From Melampsora larici-populina 98AG31 (taxonomy: Eukaryota; Basidiomycota; Pucciniomycetes; Pucciniales; Melampsoraceae): a DNA stretch of 64,000 nt. The notes beneath the pieces were generated by a model that worked only from the letters and a program-made list of their open reading frames with translations, had not been told where the DNA came from and did not search any database. Where the stretch lies: contig NW_006768848.1 of assembly GCF_000204055.1 (NCBI RefSeq), positions 231,636 to 295,635 of the forward strand, read 5' to 3'. The position numbers and the translations under genes were made by a program. Below are positions 34,803-46,369 of this stretch, one piece after another (within the stretch, counting starts at the first letter, position 1; every line of letters begins with the position of its first letter).

Positions 34803-36620
34803 TTTGTGAGAATAGATTCCCAAAAAGCTAGTATCCTATCCATAAAGACATTGCTCCTCTATAAGGAATTAGGTGTCGTAGTTGATCATCAAAAGTTCAT
34901 CTTCATCCATCTCACAATATTAGACCAACTCAAGTGGGCTGAGTAAGAGGGCATGACAAAATTAAGCAAAACTTGATTCCTTCAAGGTCAGATTACCAAT
35001 TCAAAAGAAATTGAAATAAACGTGAGCAAATCTCAAATAATCATTTCCAACTAGAAACAGAAACAAATCATACATCAAATCAACAACAAAACAATAGTGT
35101 TATAAGGGATATTTATCAAAATTACTTTTATCCGATGGAGTGTCTCCTTAAAAAACCTATTCTTTGAATTTTGTATCATGAGGTGTGTAAGAGTGAAGGA
35201 ATGCGAAAAGTAAACTGATCAAGGAATAAAATCTTTACATTTGTCAAAATTTTGTAGAAAACCAGAAAGAGTTTGACAAGACCACCCAGGCACATTTCCC
35301 CTACCATCGAGCAACTCCAAAAGGCAATTTCGCAGTGAACTGGACGGTAAGGATAGAGATTATTTTCATGTTTAAAATCCAGTCTTGTGAAAACAAATTC
35401 CAGAGCTAGGTAGTTGCTTTCATCCTTTGAAGACCAGAAATCAATCTTAATCAATCTCAAAGCCTTATACTAACGGAATGTGAGTCGAGTAGAAAGGAAT
35501 AATATAAACAATTTAAATTTCTTCAAGTTGAGAAACCCAGAAAAACCGATAAAGTCTTAAATAGATCTTTCAATTCTAGAAAGAGAAATAGAAAAGAAAA
35601 TCATAAATACAAACAAAAAGGAAAGGAAAATGTCTATAAGAATGAAGATCATCCTGGAATTAGTTTGCACTTGTCTCTAGGACATTCTAAATATCATAAT
35701 CAAGATGATCAAGTTCAATCCAAAGAGAAAAAAAATCCATTAAATAAGTGATAAGTAAATCTCATATATGGTTAATTTCAAAACGATTTTTTCAAAAACA
35801 TTCAACTTACGTTGCCACGTTTTGGGGTATTTGCAAGTGTGCTTTACCGGCTTGTCGCCTGGATTGCTATGCACACAAACTTTTAATTTTTTTTACAAAA
35901 TTCAAAAAGTCGTAAACCAATTTTGGGTATCAAGAAATCAGTATATCTTCTCATGATGTGTCTCAAAAGTTTTGAAAATCAATTGTACGACATTCAATGT
36001 CACTCGATCTGAGCTAATACAATCAGATTCACTCACTGATAGGTCTTGGGTTCCAGTTTAAATAATTTTCATCCTGTCCGACATTGCAAGCGAGTGTTCC
36101 TTGGTTAGGCAATGGTCCAAGACGAGGACCAGCGCATGCAGTCGCAGCTGTGTGATGATCCATTCATAAAAAAGGTAAGCAGTCCTTCCCCGTGTTGGCC
36201 ATTGATCGAAAAACGAGAAGAAAATCGCACAAGGTAGTTCCTTATCATTTCTTCCACACCATTCGCAATGATATTTGTCAAATCCGTCCGCACGTCTCAC
36301 CATGCACACTTTGAGTATATGTTTTTTGTAAGATGGCGGGTTTTCAAAGTGTCTGGTCAGTTCATATCATTCCTGGAAGTGATAAATCATGGACTGGATC
36401 GGAAGAAGTCAAAGACTACAGGATAAATCAGATCCTTCGACTAACGGTATTTATTATCTTCAGCGGGCGTTGGTACGCTCCATCCGCGGGTGCAATCTAT
36501 AGCATTAGCATTTGCAAAGATATGCGACCCGAGATCCCCCGCCAGCAGGACAACGAGTAAAAGATAAAAGATGGGGCTCGATTGGATCCAAGACATACTT
36601 CACAGAAGTAGATGTCAATC
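34803..36620. repeat. Segmental duplication, unit 2
   Basis: This is the co-linear counterpart of 32150-34050. It carries the broken second secreted-protein copy. Between 35350 and 35990 I see only A/T-rich text with no gene. Confidence 0.5.
36060..36605 (-). pseudogene. Small secreted protein, copy 2, broken
   Basis: The start, MSWIQSSPIFYLLLVVLLAG, has a signal peptide ending ANANA followed by IDCTRGW. The mature part then hits a stop (EDNKYR-stop). The next homologous block contains IQSMIYHFQE followed by an in-frame TGA. A third block reads HCEWCGRNDKELPCA, and a MDHHTAATACAGP block lies in another frame. Shared motifs with copy 1 are the signal peptide, CxWCG-x-PC and MDxHTAAT. The frame offset before the last block differs from copy 1, which argues for decay rather than a conserved intron. 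Confidence 0.55.
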
Positions 36621-38446
36621 AGTTTCACAAATCGTAGAGCTATGCAATCAAAATTTAAAACACCTTCCAGAAGTCAATTCCGAAAGAAAAAGAAAAGATC
36701 GGTGAAGAATACGTTAAGTCGATGGAAGGAAGTAGACGTTGGACTCGGAGGATATTATGGACCATGCTTCTTTAGCCAAGGCTATTTTATACTCTTTCAG
36801 TGGCGAATGCTCGTGTGACTCCTCAAAGCAAACCATTTTGCCTTTGAATTTACATAACCATGCGTTCGAACTTCGTAGTCATTTGAGAGATACATCTTAC
36901 GCCACCGGTACAAAGTTCCATCCATCAACTTGAGTATAAAATCGTCACCAGGTCAACTCATGTTCTTTACAGCCCTTCCAAAGCCACGAAAAAGGTGTCA
37001 CAAAGAACCTTCTGCAGACTAGGGAGGACTAGTTCAATTTGCATACTACCTCGCACCTGCCAAGATTCTTCACCGCATGGGGTTGGGATGCGGCCAAGAA
37101 TCAAGATGCAGATTATCGATCGGCAAGAGTCGGCAGGACGCCGGCTCCGACTGATTATTGAATTGTGGTTTCTGTCCCCGGCTGATTATATATAGACTTG
37201 TGCAATGTCTTCTCTCGGGAAACCCAGCAGAAAGACTTTCTTATGTATACAACACAAAGACACCTTCTTGCAGGAGGATGTTCCGATTGTCCTACATTGA
37301 CACAGTGGGCTGGCATCCCAAGTCGGGGCGTCATTGAGATAACCCGAGGGTGGGACATCCTCACTTCATCCTTTGAATGCCATGGCGGTGTTGTCAGTCC
37401 GAGCACATCTTGGAACGCTCAGTGACGGTGTCCGAGGGTGACATTTTTTTCTTTCTTCATTGTTTTAAAGGATGTCTCGCCCTCTGCAAGAAAAGAGGAT
37501 ATCCTCGAATGTATCCGAGTGTCCTCGTGGTGTACTGGTTGATATCTAGCTTAAACAGGCTTAAACACAAGCCCCACCAAACACAGAGAGGTCCCTCAGA
37601 GCCCGACGAGTCCAACAGACGCACAGTGCACCCGGTTTAAAGGCTTGTGGTACAAAACTTGGTAGCAAAATGCTGAGTCTCCATCCAACATCACTGCAAG
37701 CCATGCAAAAAAGAGTCAATAAATCATTGAGCTCAACACATATACTTACCTCACAATACCTACAAAATACCAAAACCAAAAAAACTTCAATAAATTTATG
37801 AAATTTCCAGTCATGAAACCAGAATAAAACGAGAATCAAAATTTCAATTTCTTTGAAAACGAGACCAAAAAAAAATCAACACAAGAATTAACAAAGGTAA
37901 AGGAAAAACTTTTGTGTAAAGGTTTTTCAAACCCCAGAAAACGAAAACAAAAAAGCCAATCATACAATCAATCAAGCTTCATCAAAAAAAAGACAGAGTA
38001 ATAGAAAAAAGAAAATCAAGAAGAAGCAGCAAAAAAACCATGATGTATAAAAACCAAACGAACGAAAGACCAAACTTTTTCTCATCTCATACATACACAC
38101 TTTCATCCATTTTTTTGGTTCGGTACTATGAAGTTTGAAACTGTATGTAGTAATAAAAGAATGGAGGGAGGAAAAAAATGAATGCGAAAAAAAAATCAAA
38201 AACAAAACAAAACGATGATCTAAAGGATTTTATGATGAGCAAAAAGAAAAGTATGATACAACAAAACATTGCAGTAAACACAAGAAAAAAGTTTTTTGAA
38301 GAAGTTGAGAACGAGAAAAAAAAACGAAAAAAAAAACGAAAGTAAACACATCAAAACTTTAAACCAATCCTCTCCCTCCATATCTCACAACCAATTTTTA
38401 ATTTCTTCAAGTTTTTTTTGTGTTCCAAAAAGAAAGAACCCCGCAT
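36621..38446. other. Intergenic stretch
   Basis: No gene is supported. One copy of the conserved dispersed element (GCCCCACCAAACACAG) lies near 37568. From about 37860 to 38420 the plus strand is extremely A-rich. This is downstream of the minus-strand kinase gene and likely covers its 3' UTR and beyond. Confidence 0.45.
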
Positions 38447-40694
38447 TCAATTCTTTTCTTTCAAAACTTTTTCCGGTACACCCATTTCACCCAATCGGTT
38501 TTTCAAACACAACACACTACCCAATTCCGAATGAATCTCAGCTTGAATAGATTGATAAGGCATATTCTCACCATCTAAAACAATAAAACTTTTCCTTCCA
38601 ATCGGTTCATCATTCTTATTTAAAGGTAGCGGTAGGGGTGTTAATCTAAAGGCTTTAGCTTTAAAATATTGACACTGTGTCAAAAAAAAGCAAAAGCAGA
38701 AAAAAATTATAATCCAAATTTTCAAAACACCCCATTAGTTTCTACATTCATCACAAAAACTTTTATTTTTCGTTTGAATCGAATTTCACTTACATCTTTA
38801 TTTCTAAACATACTACCTTGATCTGCTCCATCAATACAAAGTAAAGTTCTCAAAACCGAAGGAGATTGATGCACAATAATATCAATCGATCCATCGCCCG
38901 TAAGTTTCATAGGAAACTCGAGCAGATCAGCTGCCATGAAGGGAAGTGTACCAGCATAAACCGATGTGATAGGTTCTTCAAGTGTATACCATTGATCTTT
39001 GATCGGATTCGGATCACCAGAAGTCGAGGTAGATGAGAATGGTAATGCAGCTTTAGGAATCGGTGTACGAACATCACCGTACATAAGATCAGGTAATCCG
39101 TTCGATCGATCCGACTTTGAACCCCGATCTTCAGGTTCACCCAGACTACTATCCTGAACATCTAAAGCTGATGATCCGGAGTTCAATTCGGCTCGTTGTT
39201 TAATCCAGTTCGTTTCCATGACCTTCTTATCAAACTCACTCAATAAGATATCCAATCTACAAGGTTGTTTTGGATTCTTGAATGCACCTTTCAAATACCC
39301 CAGTATAAACCTTGTTTCTCCCATCCATCTCCAATTCTCAGTTCCTACATCTAAATCTGCCATCAATCCAAAGGAAGTACTCAAGAAACTAAGCATCCTA
39401 ATCGGTTCTACACCTGAATCCACCGATTTTCCTGCCGGTAGTTGAGTCACACTACATAGATCCAAGGGAACCGCTCGACCTTTTAACGCAGTTAGAGCTG
39501 CCAAGACCGTATTACGACAATTCTGTGGTCCCATGTTATTAACAGATAAAGCATTACCTGAACCTACGAAAAAAAAGGTGAATAAAGAAGATTCAAGGTG
39601 GTCAAAGAACCTATCACACAAGACTGCCATCTTTTTTTTTGAAATCAAATCAAGATCAAGATCAAAGACTTACCAGCTGGAATCGAAGCAAAACTGATCT
39701 TTTTCAAAGCTATTCCAGCATCTGCTCGACGTCCAATTCCATTCAAGACTTCATGTACAATCCCATCCCCAGAAACACATACTAAAACTTGAAACTGAGT
39801 CAGATCGATGCCTTCACCAATCTCAATACCATGGCCCCGATGTGTGGTAACTAGAAATCAAACCCATCAAAACAGATTATGTCAGCAAAGATAGTCTACA
39901 AAAGGGTTTCCAAAGTAAAATTCATCAACGTACAAATCACCTCAAAGGAAGCATTAGCAGCTTTGAAAATCGGTAACACAGTCGTATCCCATACTTTCTG
40001 GCCTTGTCCTGAACCACCATACGGATTAACGACGACCAACATTTTTCGATCTCGATTCACACCTATACAAACCAACCCAGAGATTAGCCAAAGAAAAAAA
40101 AGACTTGGGACTTTCAACAGATCACTTACGACCATAAGCTTTTTGTAGCACAACATCTACCCATTCTCGAGCAAAGTTAAGATCCTCATGAGATGAAAGT
40201 TTAGCTTTCAAACTCGTCACTCTTCCGTCTTTCGCATCCGTAGAAGTTAAACTAGTCAATTCGATTTGATTCGGGGTGTTAGAATCAAATGAGTCAAGAA
40301 TTGAACAATTCAAGATATTTTGATAAGAGTAATAAGAAGTTGAAGATTTTTTAAGATCTAAAGAAACGCCCCCCCCCAAAGAATCAAATATCAATAAAAA
40401 TATCTTTTCATATAGAGGAAAAGAAATGAAGTTGTACATACAAGGAAAACAAGCTGTCCAACAAGCCAATAAGCTATACCGACGAGAGTAAGAATCCGAA
40501 TGAAGCGGATGAAGCAAAACTCCATCTGGAGTAGTAATCAATTGAGCCGGAGTAAGAACCGATGTAGTAGGATGAATCAAATCGATTGAAAGGATTTGAG
40601 CATCAGGAATGGTCGTAGGATCTATAGATTGATCTGAGAAAGCAGAAGTAGCAGGTGAAAGTAGTCTTGAGAATTCGAATCGATTTGAAGCCAT
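38447..40694 (-). CDS. LCB4: Sphingoid long-chain-base kinase (LCB4/sphingosine kinase type)
   Basis: This enzyme phosphorylates sphingoid long-chain bases such as phytosphingosine at C1, usually at membranes. Six exons join in frame: 40694-40442, 40357-40130, 40062-39934, 39850-39674, 39563-38794 and 38674-38447, encoding 594 aa. All introns are GT-AG and short. Diacylglycerol-kinase-type catalytic motifs are all present: NPYGGSGQG (about 173-181), the nucleotide-binding SGDGIVHEVLNG (about 230-241) and IPAGSGNAL (about 260-268). The C-terminal end (FIVLDGENMPYQSIQAEIH) matches the last conserved block of LCB kinases. The N-terminal 160 residues are less conserved, as is usual. A Ser/Asp-rich insert near residues 380-440 separates the last two conserved blocks. 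The alternative, a ceramide kinase, is less likely without a PH-like N-terminus. Confidence 0.9.
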
Positions 40695-40775
40695 TTGAGA
40701 GAGATTGATTGATTGATTGAATGAAAGTGAATGATGTTTGATGGTTAGTTTGATTGAGTGTTGAGAATGAGTTAG

Positions 40776-40785
40776 TTTATATAAA
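40776..40785 (-). promoter_or_regulatory. Possible TATA element of the LCB kinase gene
   Basis: TTTATATAAA lies about 82-91 bp upstream of the ATG, and the sequence between is GA/AT-rich. It is palindromic, so it reads the same on both strands. Position is the only support. Confidence 0.35.
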
Positions 40786-40799
40786 GTAGAATTGCTTAG

Positions 40800-42203
40800 A
40801 GTCTCATCGAGGTGGTTTTAGAATGATAAGGGTTTGATTAAGTGATGACCCTGCTGAGTTGAATTCATGACGACTTGTACTTGAACTTTGCTGCGAGGGT
40901 AATAGTAATAGTATTTGGTTTGTTGGTTCAGTTTGATTGGTTTGGTTTGGTTGGTTCAGGGTTAATTTGAATTTCTGACATCGCTCATCAGAAACTTTTC
41001 AACACTCTCTCAACAAATCTCAATCAACTTCAACAAGAATCAAGTTCCCTACCTTCAAGCGTCATTTCAACTTAACCAAGGCTGAGGCCAGGGTCCCCTT
41101 TCTTCCTCTAGATTATCCATATCAACCCTAGCTTAACACAAGCCCCACCAACCGCAGAGACGTCCCCCGGAGCCTGCGGGGAGGATATCAAGCACCCCTT
41201 GGACCTGGTGCATTCAATCTTTGACTGGTGACTCATTGGTTTTAGTTAGCCCAGTAGCACATTCTCTTATAAATCAACTGAGCATCTTCCATTCACCATA
41301 ATCCAGCATGCAAATACACCAATCAATCAAAACTTCCCCTGGTATGTCCGGTATTTCAACTTCATGATAAAGATACTTTAATGTGTTTGGTATGCAAATA
41401 TAACTCCTATCCAAGTGTTTCAACTTTCAATTCAGAACCTAATCATCATAAAATCACACAAACATATGAATAGCAAACAAAACAAAAGACCACCACAATC
41501 AGTCTTAAAGTTCTTTCACCTAAAACTTAAAACCATCAAAATGGAAAGAACTTCCAAGTTGAGCTCATGAAAATCACTCATAAGCTTTCTTCAAGTCCAA
41601 TTAAAAGAAACCTATAAACTGTTTTCAAGCTGAACTTTTGAATTCCAATCCAATTCTAACCCAAAAAGGTAAATCATTCTGACTTCAATTCTCTAGTATC
41701 ATTCAAAACCAAAACCAATACATATCATGACTATGAGGATAGAATGCCCAAAGCTCCAATGTGCATGATCTATCCATCAAAGCTCAAATGAACACATCCT
41801 GTCATGGCTCCAGTGATTTGTGAGGCCATTCCATTCAAGCAAAAGAAAATCATCAAATTAAAAAAATCAAGAATATCAAATCTATTATATAATCATATCT
41901 AGATCACAACATGTTCTCAACTTCAATGAAATTAAATACATTCCAACATACCAAATGAAGTATATTTGAGCATATATATGAGAGTACAAACCATGCACCA
42001 TAGTAAGACTTTATAATAAGATTCTAAGATACTCAACTAATTGTGAAATATAGATCCAAATTCAGTGTGATGGGGACCTGTTCTTCAAAAGAGATCTTGT
42101 ATGGTTCCTATTATCAAAGTCTTATGAATTCCAACCAGATACTGAAAATGCTCAAATCCAATGTTCTCACTCAAAAACTCAGCAATTTGAACATTAAGGG
42201 CCT
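40800..42203. other. Intergenic stretch
   Basis: No gene is seen. The best preserved copy of the 50-bp dispersed element lies at about 41125-41175 (GCCCCACCAACCGCAGAGAC). The rest is A/T-rich with no clear repeats. Confidence 0.45.
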
Positions 42204-42636
42204 GGGTACTCAAAGTAAGTATGTATGTGTACATACTTTTTTGCTATATACTTTTTTTTGGCAGGGAAGACAAGGCCAAAAGCTGCCAAAAGTATCTTTG
42301 TTTCTTTTTCCCCACCAAAAAAAAAAGGATTTTACTAAAGGCAGTCCCCCCTTGTGAGGCTTGACAGACCCCTTTTAGCCGGGGAAAAGAAAAGTATAAC
42401 TGTATGATGCAAACATGGAATGGGAAGGGGGCGGTCTGGAACAGGTCCCAGGAATGTGCCTATAGAGGTATCTGACAAAACCTGTTTTTCAGTTTTTGGG
42501 CTCTACACACCACACCCCTCTTTACCTCAAGTTCAAGAGTGATTCAAAAGATGCGCATAGAGTAGGGCTATCAAACAAGCCTACTCTGAGGCTCTCAACT
42601 TTGCTCACTTGGGCAACAAAATTGTGCGCTACTGTA

Positions 42637-44934
42637 CACCACGGGGCGACTTTGAACTGGGACCACGTGAAACGTAAGTTGGGTATGACCACGCCGAGTG
42701 GTTGTGTAGAACAGGTGGCAGCAGTGTGACCGCAGCTACGTGGCCCTCACCCCAGCTTGCCACCCGTTCTACATATGAGCTCGCCGTGAGCAGCGGGTGA
42801 GCTGATGCATGTGAGTGTGGCCTGAAAGCCAGGTGCTCAGCACACGAATGAACTTGGATGCCAGTCATGCAAGCTGATTTGGGTCCTAAGCACCTGGGCG
42901 GCACGTGAGCCGGCATGTGTCAGTACAACCTCCCATCCACACACTCAGCTTGGACAACTAGCATCCAAATGTGCGTCGGGTGCTGAGCAGATGGGTATTT
43001 TTTTAATGTGTGTAAAACACAAAGTGAATCGAGACAAGTACACAAAACAAGAAAAAGCCCATTGATCAATTCTGGGATCCTTTTCTTTTCTTTTTTCTGA
43101 TGCATCTCCACAATTGGTTATTTTGTGTTCATACTGTAACTGATTATGAACATTTTAGATTCCTATTGAAAACAGAATCCGTAAATGCTAATTACATCAA
43201 TATTGTACAAAAGTATCCTAATTACGCTATACAGTGAGAACATTTTTGTTATCAAAAGATATGTCAGCCTTATTGACACTATCAAAAAAGAACAAAACAC
43301 AAAAAACACGGGTTGCTTGCATCACACACAGACATAAGAGGTATGTATAAGATCAAAGTCAACAAAAAACTTACAACCTGGAACATCAACATGTATACCC
43401 AATAGATGAACGGAAGTGAAAGCTGAGAGCAACTACTTTGATACAAACTGGCGATGATAGCTTTGAAACCCTAGAAGACAATCAAAAGACAATTGAGATA
43501 CAAGGCTATTAGTATCAAGTTGAGAGTGTTGGATGACAAAGAAGAAGAAAAGACTTACCCAATGGGGCTAGCTTAATGGTTAAGAACGATCAAGAAGAGC
43601 TGTTGGCCAAAGTGATCCTGAAATTCGAAGGCCGCTTTTCCAAAAGCAGGCTGTGTAAATGTCACAGCCCGGTGTCATTTTCAGAACCGGGTACACATGC
43701 TGTCAAGTATGATGTCACAGACACATGTCACAGACTCCACAGTTACACCTTGTCCACTGCCCCAGTCTACGCTCGAGTCCTTTGTCACTCATGGGTCATC
43801 ACATCACATCGATCACCTTTGTCTTGGAGGCGCTCATTCATTCGACTTCTTTGCATAAATCATCATTCTGATAGGTACCAGTTGGCTGGATTCAAGTCTT
43901 TCTTTTCTATCTAAACACTCTTTTAAATTTCATTTTTTCAGATTCATATTTGCTGACTCTAGTTCTGTTCCATTCATATTGGAGTCCTTTGATCGATTAT
44001 TTCATTTGTCAGTCTTTCATTCTTTCATATTTATCTCATTCAATTTACTGTGAAGCTTGATGTCATGGTTTGCTCCTGTTTGAAGTGTTAACATCAAACC
44101 CTTTGACTGTTTGTTTCATTTGTAAGTCCTCTTCTCCCCCTGCTTGAACAATCTTCTGATATCTCAATGAAGTTGAAGACTAACCTTTTGGTACTTTTCT
44201 GTTAATTTGTTCATATATTTATCATGACTCCTCTCGACCAGATATCAATGTTGCCCTTCCTTTTTGTTCTCATGGTTCTTATCGCCCCGTACACCCGGAT
44301 CGATCTCGTAGATTGTAGGTCTTTCTTTGTGTCATTTTTTTATCTCTCACTGATCAACTCATTGGCTGATTGCTCAATGATCCTCTTCAATAGAAACAGT
44401 TCATCGAATCATATTATCAAGCACTACAATCAATCATCAAATTTCACTCACAGACTATTTTTAGTTTTAGTTCTAGTCTTAGTTTTGTTGTTTTCTAACT
44501 GTTCTCCATGTTATTTGTGTTTCTATAATTACCACATGTAGTCCTTGTCAATGCAAAGATCAGATCATTGTTATAGTGTGCACTCAGCAAGCAAAGGTTG
44601 GAAACATCCCCGCCTGATTCAACTGGTGTGTTTATTCAGCCATCACGAGGCTGGGAAAGCACTGGGATGAGCCAATGCTCACAAGCTCAATACAACTTCC
44701 GTACAGTACAGGTGTGCGATCTTCCCCCCTGGTTGTCACGCAGCCTGCCTCACACCCTTAACAAGGTGAGATGACTCACCTGCTTGTCGGGTGAGTCATC
44801 ACATTGTAGCAACGTGACCAGACTGGGTGTAGCCCATGCTGGCTGGCAGGTGTAACTCACATCGGGTATGACGATGTAGACAGCATGTGTTTGAATGTCT
44901 CACGTGAGCGTCACGTGCCATCAGCCCCGTGGTG
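42637..44934. repeat. Inner TIR structure with CACGTG-type words (about 2.3 kb)
   Basis: CACCACGGGGC (42637-42647) faces GCCCCGTGGTG (44924-44934), and TA flanks both ends. GC-rich subterminal zones of about 300 bp at each side repeat CACGTGA/ACGTGAG-like words, unlike the AT-rich middle. No transposase ORF is visible. It could be a non-autonomous element nested in the larger inverted repeat. Confidence 0.5.
43564..43632 (+). ncRNA. tRNA-like head of a possible SINE
   Basis: TAGCTTAATGG (43569-43579) fits the RNA polymerase III A-box consensus exactly. About 50 bp downstream ATTCGAAGGCC partly fits the B box. The region does not fold as a full tRNA by eye. A tRNA-derived SINE fragment or chance match are both possible. 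Confidence 0.25.
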
Positions 44935-46369
44935 TAGGTCTTGTAAATATAACATTCAGTGCCCAAAAACCTTGTCAACAAAACATTGGAACTTATAGGT
45001 GTAGGTAAGGTAGTTATTTACTGATTGGAATATCAAAATGTTAGGTGCTATGTAAATTTATTGTTGTAATGAACAGGTCAGGTTTTGTATGAATCATTCT
45101 TGAGTGGTAAGATGACATCATACATTCTTCTTGACCAAATTTTTATTCATTTACAAAAAATTCTTCTTTACCACATTTACATTTCGATAGTTCCATTTTT
45201 AGTTCTTCAAGTATACATTAGTTAATCACAATCTAAGGTATCAATTTTTGAAGTCCTCCCTCCCTCTCTGTTTTTGCTGTTGTTTGTTTATTTTTTTGGT
45301 ATTCTTTATTAGGCTCTGAGAAATTTCTTTATCACATAAAAAATGTTTATTTGCAAAAAGATTTTACTTTTCATTTTGTTATGTTATTTTATTCTTATTT
45401 TTGTATTTCATTTTTTATTTTCTTTCATATTAATTAGTGTACAAGTGGTATTCTCAGTTTAGGATTATATTTTTTATGTCATTGTAGTATATGTACCGCT
45501 AGCCACCCCGTAGGGTGTTGTTGTTGTTGTGGACATGTTTAATTCACAAGTTTTAGCCCAGTTATGTTTAGCAGTTTTCCAGTCAATTTCCATGAGTACC
45601 ATGGTGATATTTCCAACCAGTTGGATATTTTTGAGTCTGGATTGTAGTCAAAATGTCGGCCGGCTTGGTGCTTGGAAAGGCCACAATTCACCATTACAGA
45701 TGACATTCTCATTGCAGTGGAGGTTTCTTGATCTCTCACTCAAATCTCTATTTCCTGGATTAATTTGGGAGAATACAGGCGCTGTCTTCAAGACCACCCG
45801 CTTTATTCACTAAATACTTGCAATCAGCTCTCTGGACCACCCCCTATGTGCAATAGGCAATATTTTGAATTGAAATACAGCATAAAGGGGGCGGTCAATC
45901 CTCACATGGGGGGGCTGCTTTTAGTAAAATCCAAAAAAAAGTATGTAGCACTACATACTACTTTGAGTACCCTTATTTAAGATCATCAGTCTTATGTTGG
46001 GTGCATATATAGCTGTTCTCAAATTTACCTGCAGTTCTTCATGGATTCGTCCAGGTGTTTTTTTTAAGTGGAAATTTGGATTTGATGATAATGATAAAAA
46101 AACATAGTTGTAATCAGATCCTTTGGAAAATCAGATTGAAAAAAACCAGGTTGTGCATTCTGGAGATGGTCACAGGAGCTTGAAATGTTGAGTTTTGAGC
46201 AAGTCAATTTGAAGGTTTGGGCTGAAACTCCATTTGACAGTAGCAACTACATAGAGTCATTGGTATCTTATTACTTAACATCTCAGCTTATGGATAACAA
46301 ACAAACTCCACTAAAGCATATCTTCAGTTCTCCATCCCTCAAGTAAATTCTCAAGTCAATTCCTCACAA

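Larger units (their letters stand above)
42204..45972. repeat. Large inverted-repeat structure (about 3.8 kb)
   Basis: GGGTACTCAAAG at 42204 faces its complement ending at 45972. The arms also share a GTACATACTTTTTT-like word, GGATTTTACTAAA, then a CCCCCC run, TGTGAGG and GGGGGCGGTC in mirrored order (42204-42435 against about 45840-45972). This fits a TIR element of unknown class. No target duplication was found, and no transposase is recognisable between the arms. Confidence 0.55.
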
